Shown piece after piece: positions 24,401-36,400 of a stretch of DNA of 64,000 bases (its first letter is position 1; the number at the start of each line of letters is the position of its first letter). The stretch spans positions 20,201,034 through 20,265,033 of the forward strand of contig OZ024895.1 in assembly GCA_964017195.1 (NCBI GenBank), written 5' to 3'. The stretch is from Siderastrea radians. Its lineage: Eukaryota > Cnidaria > Anthozoa > Scleractinia > Rhizangiidae. The notes below the pieces were generated by a model, which saw only the letters and a list, made by a program, of their open reading frames with translations, made no database searches and had not been told where the DNA came from. Made by a program: the position numbers and the translations under genes.

Positions 24401-27400
24401 CATCTGAATATGGTATTGTCTAAATATCAGGTTCTGTGCGTACTCTTTCATAATAACCATCTTGGCGTCCGGGGTCAACAACATCACTGAAGCATCGCGT
24501 ATTGGCAATCAACCCAAATGACTTATTTCCATCCCGCCTCCTTCAGGAATAAAATGATTTTGCCTTATTTGAACTTCAAAAGAGTTTTCTCCTATAAGAC
24601 GTCTTTTCTTGATCTGTATTCGTTGTAAAATTTCGAAACGATAATTTCTTGCCGAAAGCTTACAAGCCTGTTTAGTTTGAGTCACGCAACAAAATGTCAC
24701 GCACTTGATTTTACCTTGACTTGGAGGGGGAAATGCACAGGAAACAAAAAAAAAACAACAACAACAAGCAAGCAAAAAGCAAACAAACAAAAACAAAGCA
24801 ATGAGAACTTTGAAAATCTGTGGACCCAAGGACCAATTACCGTCAACTGCCGCTTATAAGCCCTGGGCTTATACAACTTTGTAAGGGGTTTTGGGTGGGC
24901 TTGTAAACGAAAGGGCTTATATCCGGGGGGGGCTTATAAGTTTCGAAATGAGCCACAGCAGTGTTGATCGAAATACGTTTTTAATTTACCAGTTTTTAAT
25001 TAACCTTTGAAAAGTCACAATAAATCGAATTCATTTCAATTTTAATTTAACAACAAAATCAAAAACAACGCGAACGTAACCGGAACGTAACAAAACAGAA
25101 GCTCAGAGTTCATCTTCGCAGTGTTCTGTGAGAGTGCTTAATGTTAAGGAAACAGGGAAAACTAGAGGGCGACTTATATCCGGTGGAGCTTATACCGGAT
25201 GTATTTTTTTGTTTACAGGTAGATGGGCCTATAACCGAGGGGGGGGGGGGGGGCTTGTAAGCGGTTGGGTTTATAAGTGGCAGTTAACGGTATTTATGTA
25301 TTTATCAGTATCATTAGAGGCAGTGAAGCCTTGCCAAAACCTTGCCTGTTACTAGGGCTTTGAAAAAGAAATTATTATTAGGTCTCTATGTATTGGTCTT
25401 CAAAAGTTGGTCAAGACAGGAGTGAGAATGTAAAAGAGTATGTTGAGTTTACTCAAGTCCAAACCAGGGATGTGGCTAGGGGTGCCGGAACCGTCCTTTT
25501 CGTTCTTTATAAGCTTGTGAAACCATTTTATTGCAAACCTAGCGGATTACAATTTTATACATGAAACTCGAAATTAAGTTGAGTTTGAAACTCAACTCAT
25601 GTTGAAACTCATCATGACAAGGAGTCCTAGTGGTCAGGGCTCTTTGTCGCTTTCCACCTGATCTTCTGAGCAGTGCAGGCGACGAAGGTGGAGAACCATC
25701 CTTGTGACGAATGGCTAACGCTCGAAACGTCAGCTTTCAATCTCTTCAAGGTGGCTCAATTTACCTTATCAACTCAGTTGATAAATACAAAGTTTTGTGT
25801 TTCGCTTCCCCACCGATGCAGCACCACAGTTTCTCTAGAAACTAACCCCCTTGTTTGTCAAGAGAAAGTTGGTTGTGTGATTTTTCTCCGTCTTCTCACG
25901 GTTGAGGAGAACGAGCTCGGTTTCGCTTAGAGCACTGCTATGGACGGTAGACCATCACATGACAGGGCCTTAGTTTTCAGCGCAGATATTGGTCTTATAG
26001 GTCCCACGCCATATGCTCTTCATACACGGACGGATTCCTTCTTTAGAAAACTGTATATTCACACCATCGATCTTCCAAGTGGCAACTAAACGGCTTGCAA
26101 TGGACGCGCACCGGATGACACTTAAGGATGGTTCTCCACCGAGATCTTGATTTCGTGTCCGGATTTTAGGAGGACAAATGTATCCGACTTAGTCTCCGCC
26201 GGCCTTGCGGTCGCAGGCTCCCTTCCCTCCATGGGAAGGGAAGGGAGCCAAGAGTTTGAACACCACGCCCAGCTCTGCTCCTAGTACTAACGCGCAAACT
26301 ATGGTGGCCCTGCAGGCCCTGCAGTGGTAACCGGAAGCTGACTGTCTTCACGGCTGGTATGGTAGTGAATCTGCTTAATGACGTCTGCCATCACAGCGAG
26401 GAATGTACGAAACTGGGTATGAGAGAAAAGTGTACTTACCAGAGCCCAATGGAGGGAAGACACCGATGTGTTGCAAAATGGCCTTGGACTCCGACTTGTC
26501 ATTTCCACGGTCTGCTTTTCTCACTTTCCCGTTCGAGGCATACTTAGACAGCCCTGGTAGAACTCAACACGACCAACGTCAATTAGTTCCCTCTGCGCTA
26601 TTCCCAGACAAGAGCGATGGGATGGGCAAATGGTCCATGTTAAGAATACTAATTAAAAATACTTTTGCGCGTGCTAAAAGAAAATCAACGAAGCTCAACT
26701 TCTGAGTGGGTATCGCTGATTCCAATACTGCAAGTGTGACCCGAAAAGTCTTTTTTTGCAACTGGAATAGCAACTGCTTGTTCATATCGCTTGTAAGAGG
26801 TGCAAACGCCTGCAACTAGTTTCTGAAAAGAATAACTGACCTCTATTCGCAGCCAAGGGAGATAATGGTCTCATTGGCTATTGTACTCGGTGACAGGGGT
26901 CCTGACTGCGAGAACTCCAAAGAACCTATTCTTTTACAATGGCACGATAAAGAGGAAGCGCTCTACAACTGCTGCGTGTTAAATCTGGCGTTTTCCTTTT
27001 TTTTCTTTTTTTTTCACGAAAATTATCAGTTTTTGAACATTTACTCAAAGCCGATCCGTACTTAAGACGTTTTGTCTAGTTTCCAATAATGCCGCACCTG
27101 AAATTTTCACACGCCTGATTCCCAACAAGAAAATCATTTCCGCAAATCGCAGCTTCTCGAGGCGCCTTCTTCGACGCAACACTGGTGGCTTGCAAATATT
27201 ATTGAAATCCTTCACCGTGAAATTAATTAGACTTGAAAAGTCGAACTCTTGAAAAGTCGAACTCTGCATAAGATATAAAAAAATATATCGATGTTTGCTA
27301 TTTTAGACTATCGGAAGCTAATACTTTCTGCTTCTAGTGAACACGTGATAATTTTTTCCTCTCACCAGAGCGTCACAAAATGTCCATCTATGTAATCTGC

Positions 27401-30400
27401 AACTTGTTTTGCACAGGTCAGAATTGTGTGGTGAATAGCCCCGTCATATGTAGTATCACTCTATTTTACTAGTCGAAAGATATTTCAGGCATAACTTCGG
27501 CGGTGTAACATGACACCAAACAGGAGGACGGAATGTGAGTTAACCTGCGATCAGGCTCTATTTTCGTTTCGCTCGGTGAAACATTCAGGCGGGACGGGCG
27601 AAACGAGATTTCGGAACGGAACGTCTGCCGCCCACTTTTTTTGATTGATTGACATTCAACAAAACAGCCAATCAAAATTTTTTCTGCTTGTACGATCCTC
27701 GGTATGCAAATTTCCCATAACGGCAATTCGCAGAAAGTCACGTAAATGTCAGCAAAATAAGAAAATCATAGGCTACAATATATCTTCTAGGCACAAGTAC
27801 TCAAATTTACACGATTGCTAACTTGAAGGTTCCGGTACTGTACATGGTTGCTCTGTCTGAGCTGAAACTGAATGAAAATTCAAAACACGACGAGGTTGTC
27901 ATGTACCAAAATATGCTGCATGCTTGAATCATTTCCCATTTCAGGTGGTATCCGGAAATATTCTCTTCTCATTTGTCACCGATTTTCTGCGTAAAAAACC
28001 TTGGGCAATTAAGAGAAATACCTTCAGTTCCATTCTTTAGAATAAAGATATAAATAAAACCGTTTATAAACAAAGGAGTATTTTGTAATTTAATTAGAGA
28101 AGTGATAAATATTTGAAATTAGCAGCGAATTTTATCTCTAAGCAGCAGCGAATTTTAAAACGAAGAACATTTATTATAAAACTAGTCAGATCCTTTGATG
28201 TCAATGTCAGAGATCAATAAAACGACATAAGTATTAAACAATGAATGAATAAACTGAAAATCGTTATTGCGACTTGATTGCGGTTCTCGCCAAACATTAC
28301 CCTGCGAGCAGAGGCCCTTCGATCTGCTCGCAGGGTAGGCAAACATCAGTTTACCGTTCAGTTTACCGAATTATCGGTTGACTTGTTGATCATTCTTGGC
28401 GAAAGATACTTGCTCGTCTGCTGTTCGTTTTGTTTCGTAAAACGCGGAAACAGCCACTACTCTGTTCATGTTATCAATACTAGTTGAAAGCCGTCAAATG
28501 AAAATTCCGCGACACGATGCGATAAAACGGAATACATACTTCACTGTTGCTGTACTTCTCTGCTCCAGGTGAGAGACAGCTTGCGTCAAACCGAACGCCA
28601 TTCTCAGGAGAGAAAGAAATGGTGACAATTCTCCTAGAACGACGAGAATTTTTTAGAGCAACACATTTTACTTCGGCAGACTTGTTCCTTGGTTGTCCCT
28701 TGGCGATGGCGGTCGGATCGAAAGTCTCGTAGACAATTTACTTCCGTTGACAGCTCTATTGTTAAAGGGCCAATCAGATTGCGAGATTCCCGCGGCCAAA
28801 ATTTGGCCGCCGACACGAACTCTTGTGAGAGATTGTATCAGGCCCTATTTTAGCGAGCGACCAACATAAGAGAATATGAGAGCGATGCTAAGATTCGGCC
28901 TGATCGCAGGGTAAATGTGAGTAAGACAAACACAGTTGTAGCCAAGTGCTACGCATTGAAAACTTACGATTATAGAGAAAAGTGAACTTAAAATTTTCAG
29001 GAAACTTGTAAAAAACAAATGGATGCCTTCTTTGTTAGCCTTCGATATGCTTTAGTTTAAATCGTGGGAAAAAAATCAGCTATCTCTGCGGTTTGTTTTT
29101 ACATTGGGTAGTCCGGCGACGGGAAACGGTCATTCCCGTCGAGTTGCTGAAACAAACGCCATCGCTATTTACATCGCCTTCTATATTGTATAATGTCTTT
29201 CATAGCTTAAGTTATTTCAGACGTCCTAGTCTTTCCATTTTTTTCCCCATTTTTGCAATGCCATCACCAAAACCTATCTTGTGACTTGACCACAACCCGC
29301 TGCGTGACAGACAAATTTAGTTAAATCAGACCATAATAACAGTGCGGTTTCTGAGATGAATGTGGAGATCACGCTGCAAAGTTATTTAGTTTCTTCAGGG
29401 AATTAACACTGGGAGATTTTAAAAATTCATTTGCCATTCGTTAAGGGATGTGAATGTGTTGGGGGAGTCGTTACTCATTACTTGAAAGTCAATCTGGAGA
29501 TACCAGGAGATAACGGTCGATTCCACGCGACAAGATCGCCCTTGAACAGTACACCTAAAACTTGACAAAACCTGGCATTTAGACAAAATCGTATTCAAGG
29601 TAAGCTAGATATGACCTTCATCCTATACTTTTCATCCAAATACCAAAGGAAACAAGGAAAAATTCCAAGTTTTCGGCTATTCGGTCGGAGGCACGAGCCT
29701 ATTGTTTGTACTGGTTGACAAGTTAATGCTATAATTATCGGGATTTTGAGAGCGTTTGTACTCGGTGCTGATAAAAAGCCCGAAACTAATTTTTAAACCT
29801 GATGTTAGAATGGTATTTCGTCTTTTAAGAATTCTGAATTTCAAGTGATTTGGTGTTTTACCGGGGAGGAAAACTTTCTCTTGAAAAACTGTGCCAAATT
29901 GAGAATTCAAAGCAAGCGAATTTTAGTGATTTTCAGCAGCTCGCCATGACCTTGAAAATCAATTCACAGATCTAAAACAGGACTCAATTACTTCCTACAC
30001 ACTTTAAAAGCAAACTTCCACGCTTAAAATGGGGGTTTTCTGTGGTGCAAATCAAACAGAGCGAAGTTTACGAGAAGGTATGATGCACGTTTATTTCGCG
30101 TGTTTACAGGACACGTGTGGCGTAAACATGTTCAATTTTTTTTCGGGTTTAAAAAAATGTTTCAAGAAAAAAATGCCACCACGTTTCTTAGATTGCCATA
30201 GGGTATCCATGGAAAATTTATGAGGGAATTTTATTTTTCATCATGTGCCGCCACTCGCTCGATGTTAGTGGACATCCCCTCTTAAGTTTTCAGAACTGGC
30301 GTTAAGAAGTGAAACGTTCGACGTTTGCCTGTGCTTTCTTTTGTAAAATTATGGCGGGAACAGCGCAAGCGTCGTACGTTTGACCGCTGTGAAGCTACAT

Positions 30401-33400
30401 CCCCCCTTTTTTTTTAAAAAAAAAAGGTATTCAACAAAAGAACAGTAAGGATACGAAACTCAAAGACCACGTTGCAACTGGAGCAATGATCTCTTAACTT
30501 GGAGGCCCGCACTGTCTTTAAATCTCTACAGTCCTCTGATTATCCTATCAGATCGAGTGGCAGTAGTCATAGACATTTCAGCTGGCTGTATTCCAGGATG
30601 CTTGGGGGCTGCTTCAACAAAAGTTGGCTCAACTTCGGTTTCTGTTAGGTCATCATCGGTTGGGACTTCCGGCGCAGCTGTGACTTTCGGTGTCTGAGAC
30701 TTTCCAGTTCTTAACAAATGTCATTAGTTTCTTCGGTACTCCCCACGCTCTCTCCGCCTTGTAGGACTCAGGCGAAGGAAGTTAACTTAGGTCTGGCCAC
30801 TTGGAGTAATAATCAGTAATAATGAGGTAGTTCCGACCATTCTTGTGTAGAATGTCGGTGCCAACCTTAGCCCAGTGCAATGGTGGAATCTTGTGCGACT
30901 TCAGTGGTTCAGGCTGTTGACAGTCGGTCGATTTTCTAGACATACAGGGCAGCTCTTGATTTTCTCTGTTAACTCCACCTTCATCTCGGGCCAGAATAAT
31001 ACTGCACGTGATCTTGCAAGTGTCTTGTTAAGCCCAGGTGTCCCTCGTGCAATTTCTCAAGCATTTCTTCTCTTAGGCTAACGGCTACAACAATCTTTTG
31101 TCTCTTTAAGATCAGTCCATGGGTCACCGTTTGCTCATCTCTGTAATTCCAAACCTCCTGTGCCTCGAGAGAGACTTGGCCTCCAGACTCTGGTCAAACA
31201 GACAAAATTACATGCTACAGTTCAGTCAGAGCCTCATCTTCTTTAGTTGCTTCAGGGAACCTGGCCAACTGTTGGTCTGAGATAACGTGCTCTACTAAGT
31301 TTATGTCTAATTGCTCAGCATTCGTCAACTGTTCTTCCAGATGGGCTCGAGACAGAGCATCTGCTAAATGAAGGCTTTCGCCACGATTGTATACGACGAG
31401 CGACTCCTTGGTTGCTTTGAAACTAGTTTTCTGCTGCTCTTCCCAGTGCCACTCAACATTCTAGTGTAGTAACTATGTCAATAGTGCGGTGAGGTCTGAC
31501 ATGTTTGGAATGAACTTACTGACATAGTTTGCCATCCCCAACAGCCTTTGTACACCAGAATTGTCTGTCGGCCTAGACATCTCAACTATTTCTCTGACCT
31601 TTTCTGGATCTGTTTTCAAACCAATTCCTTTGTGAAAACTTAGCGATGGAACTTCACTTCTCTCTGCTGGATATGGTACTTTGACTTCTTCACTCGGACA
31701 TTGTTGCCTTGCGAACGCTGCAAAACAGCTCTCAACCGTGTATGTATGATTATGTCATCCAGGATGACTTTCACACCTGGCAGTCCTTCAAAGACTTGTT
31801 CCATTCTTTGTTGGTAGACTTCTGGGGCAGACGTAATCCCCACTGGCATACTCAGGTATCAATACCTCCCAAAGGGGATATTAAATGTCAAGGGTGGTGT
31901 TCTCGTTTGATAGCAGCATTATAATCCCTACGATCCAAGCACACTCGAATACACCCCTCCGGTTTGTCAACACAAACGATGTTGCTTACCCAATCGTTCC
32001 AAACGGAACTTTCTGTATGATGCCAACACTCCCCATTTAATGGTCTAGCTCCTTTTTCAATGGGTATCGCTTAGAGTGAGGGACTTGCCTGGATGGGTGG
32101 ACCACAGAAAGAACAAAGGGTCGATGCTTAAGTGTTATTTCCCTGGTAGGCACCCAAGTCTCTGAAATACTTCAGGGAACTCACCTGGGATGATGTCACT
32201 TTTAATGGTATTTATGCGCTGGATTCGACCTATCTTTTCGCATGATGCGGGGCACGTGTTTTCCATCCACCACTTGAGGACAAACTTGCATTTGAGCAAC
32301 TTTCTAATGTTGCTGAGAAGGGTTGCAAAGGTCCCGTTGTAATCTTGTTATATGCAGCTTTAGGCGAGACATTGTACTGGGCCCCAGTATCTAATTTATA
32401 CACCTCTTGGACGCTCCCGAAATTGACAGCTTCATCCCAGTCGTTGTCTTCTGCACTCAGACCGCCCCAATGAACATAACTTCAGAGTCATAGTCATATT
32501 CATCGACAATATTTATCTGTTTCTTTTGTTCATCTGAGGTACGACACATCCTTGAAAAATGGTTCATTCCCTTACACTTATAGCAGCGTTGCCTAGCAGC
32601 AGGACATGAATCTGGTGCGTGTCGAAATCCACAGCTTCTACAAGTCGGCCCCTTAGAGGCTTGTTTCCTTTGCCCTCTTCTAGATTCACTTTCTCAATTC
32701 TGCTACTCGCTTCCTTTAAGCTCTTCATGTGCTGTTTGCTTATTTCAGCGAGGCGAGCTGCTTGTAATGTTTTCTCCAAACTTTGTTCTCTCTCCATCAG
32801 CCTTTCCTTTGAAAACGGATCCTTGAGACCCAGAACTAACATGGACGTAATCCAAGATTCTTCTTTATCACAGAGATGGCAACTGTTAGCTAGTGTTTTC
32901 AATGGACTGCAAAATTCATCGTTTGTCTCACCTTCTTGCTGTTTCCGTTTGATAAACAGATAGCGATTGAAGTGCCTCGATATCAACGGCACACAATAAG
33001 TTTTGAACTACTCCTCTACGGCCTGAATTTTATCTCGTTCTCCATCGGCATCCCGCACAAAATTTGACAAACTTCCACACATTCTTTGCCAAGTACATGG
33101 AGCAGCTTGGCTACTTAAATCTATTCATCCTTTTGATCGAGTCCGCTCACAACCTCAAATCCTAGGACATTTTCTTGCGCCGCCTTGTTTCGGCTTTACT
33201 CGTCGTCGCACTCAGTGTTAGAGCTTCAGGCGGTTTTTGGTGCTCCATCCTACTTCTTAAAAACCATGAAAAGTTCCTCCAAAACGCACCACACACTCAA
33301 GGCGACGGATGTATGGAACACGCTTTATTGCACTACGCATGCTCCAGGTATAACCTCTGAAGTGGACGTACAACATGCCACACAACCGTAGCGTCATTTT

Positions 33401-36400
33401 ATATCGTGCAGCACGTATTCCATCAAGCGAAAGACAGTCGTCCAAACATCAGTCTTAACATTCAACACGTGGTTCTTTCAAAAATCCGCGTGATAAACTG
33501 CTAATTCTGACCCTCGTTCTGACCCCCAAGCGATAAGATTTGGCCGTGCGCTCATTCTTTGGGTATCTACTTTAAACTGATCAAAACACAACTGGTCAAG
33601 ATAACTGTAGGTTACGAACAAACGTCCTACGCGGGGAGGAGCGATTTGATAACGTGGGGGTACCAGACAATATTTCGCAGGAACTACTGCTGACCTTGGA
33701 GATTATGAAAGAACAAGGCAGTAAATGCAGCTGCAAAACAAGTATTTGACGTTTAAAAAAAGAAGCACAGAAACACAGAATCAAGTCTACCGTAGCGCGA
33801 AGAACAAGGAGGAATTTCTAGTAATCTTCTAACAGATAATGTACCCGCGCCCATTCTAGACCCCGTGGCACAGTGAACCCAGTTCAAGAGCCAGTGACTG
33901 TACAAGTGGCCGCTGTTCAAGAAACAGTACAAGCGGCCAATGTTCAAACACCAGTGACTGTACAAGCGTCTCCCGCGAAAGACTTGCCTCCCTCGTCCAT
34001 CTTTACATTCCCTCCTACAGTGGAAGCATCTTCACTAAAGACAAAACGAAAACGTCCTCGAATCCAGTTTTTAGTGAAGGTCACGGCTTGTTTGCAAATG
34101 TCATCCTTACAAGTACTCTCAAGAAGTGGACAATTAATTCTGTATTAATGACTTTGCTTTGTACTTGTTGAGTGATTGAGGTAAAAGTAGATTTGTCAGT
34201 GACTGTGTGTTTCATGTCTAATTATTTTTAATGGTCTACACGTTTCTGTTTCCCTGTGATGTTACATTTAGGTTCACTCGAGCGCGTAAGCGACCACCCT
34301 TTTGTGTGAAAACAATCACTGTCGAGTGGGAATCAAGAGCCATTGTTCATTAACCGCATTAAAACTTTACTAAAATAATTTGCTTTGGTAGGTTTGGATA
34401 AATTTGCAATTTGCTGAGCTGCGTCAGGAGTTTGTCGAATTTTAGCTCAAAAACATATAACGCACGGCAAAGTATACGTTTTTGGCACCAGAGAAAGAAG
34501 AAGTACTATTACATTCTTATCCTATCAGCAGCACTGTTGACAGCGAGCGGGCAGGTTTGGGCAGGCCGACTGTTCCTGTTGTTCCTATTGTGTTAGAGTG
34601 ACGCTCACTTCATATGAAAGAAATCCAAATAATGACGTCAGCCTTGGTCGCTCATTTCATTTGCGGAACAAGGCCCAAATTGTCTCTTCTATACTAATGC
34701 ACATATCTTGTAACAGGTGGACTTTGGCATAACTTTCTTACCCCTCCCCCAATTCGACATTTCTTGTTTTTCTATTTCGCCTCGCCACTATGACTTGACA
34801 TTGTAACGCAGGGCTGAGAAAATTGAAGTTTGGTATTGGGGTCTCTGTACCCCGGTCATATTTTGGAAACTACGGTCTCTGTTCTTCAAGACTGCAACAC
34901 TACATATTCCTTACGCCAGGAATATGAACTTAGCACACATCGTTCTGGAGTGTGTCATGATGCCATCCAAAAGGTAATCTAATTTTTGGTTATTTTAAGA
35001 GTACAAAACAATTGAGGACATCATTCAAGCATTGAATTCAAATGAAGTAGCAGGAATGTTATTAGACCACTACAGTGCTTCCTACTATCAGGCCAGGGGC
35101 AAACTCAAATCACTAACCACCGGCGAGAATTTTGAATTCCATCGGGACATTGGAGTACTCTTTTCCGAAGACAGAAGCAATCTTGCAGCCTGCTTAACAT
35201 TTCATCGCTCAGACATTTTGAAGGCAATGCAAGCCTTTACCTCTGCATACAAGATTAGTTTTATTAATACAGACGTCTTACTGCACTGACTAGCTTTATT
35301 TCTAGAAAAGAGTGCAATCACGGTCTGCTCTTCTAACGCCAGGCCTACCACCTACGACTCGTACAGCGCAGACTCCGACAGTCACACCCATTGGGGCGGC
35401 TTTACACCTTTTTCTAGAACAACTGCCTACCATACAATATGGTTCTACAAAAAAGTAAGGCGATTTTATTAGGATAGCTTTATTTCCACGTTGAGTCAAG
35501 CAGGGTGTCAGAAAGTGTTTTTTTCCTCGAGAACAGTATTTATCGTTCGTGGCGTCCTTTTCTCTGGTGGAAATCTTAGAAAGATCTCTAAAGATCTTTG
35601 AAGATCTGTATGAGGATCTTGAGGGGAAACTTTAAGGATCCCCACCAATAATCCACAAGGATCTTGCTTAATCTTGCAAAGATCCTTAAGGTCCCTGCAA
35701 CTTACGATCCTCAAGGACCCTGCAACGATCCTCAAAGACCCTCCAACGAGCTTCTTCGAGAATCCTGCAAAAATCCTTATTTTCCTTGCAAAGATAATCA
35801 AGGATCCTTGAGCAGGATCTTGTGCAGGATCCTGGAAGATTTTACAGGATCCTTAGGAGGATACCTGACTATGAAATATGAGGATCCTGTGTGATCCTAC
35901 AGGATCCTGTAGAATGTTACAGGATAGTAGAAAGTCCTGTGGCATACTTATAGGATTTTCACCAGGGTTAATCACCAGGCCCCAGTTCCTAGAAAGCCGA
36001 TTAAATTATCCCCCGATTAGCAGTTAATCCACGATTAAATTCCTTATCTCTAGATTAACTAATCCAGGGATAAAAAGGCGTTCCTGAAAGCAGAGTTATT
36101 CCTCATTTAACTATCCCTCGGTTAAACTCATATCAAACCGGTTAAACAAGTTACCAGCATATAAAAGCGCGGGAAAACGACAGAGCGGGAGAATAAAGTC
36201 GACTCCGATACTCGTTTTACCGATCGATACCGTAGTCTATTGTCGATGTTTGACCGCGGTACGATTTGCCCTTTTTCTGGTTGTGAAAACACAAAACTTC
36301 AAACCTTTCCTCAAAGAAAAACCAAGTGGAAATCAAGGTTCAGTGCAAAGTGTCGCTGACTCGAGGTGAAATGTGGGCTATATCTGAAAATCGGTGAGTT

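Larger units (their letters stand above)
23533..30395. mobile_element. 6.9-kb unit bounded by long imperfect inverted repeats
   Basis: CTTCACAGCGGTCAAACG at about 23534-23551 recurs inverted at 30378-30395. Further patches match inverted over some 750 bp: a TCCACTAA..CGAGCG...CACATGATGAAAAAT stretch and, strongest, about 24100-24290 against 29720-29910. The interior has no transposase I can recognise. It contains a TA-flanked MITE, a Penelope-type fragment and filler. It is a dead long-TIR DNA transposon or a chance nest; the right edge of Polinton 1 is lost at its left border. Confidence 0.5.

Noticed and set aside
33873..34148. VTVQ-type repetitive open frame
   Set aside because: Short internal repetition explains the open frame; no homologous feature seen.
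34800..34980. Possible extra exon of gene A
   Set aside because: The translation does not resemble S2, and exons 4 and 5 already join in the correct phase without it.
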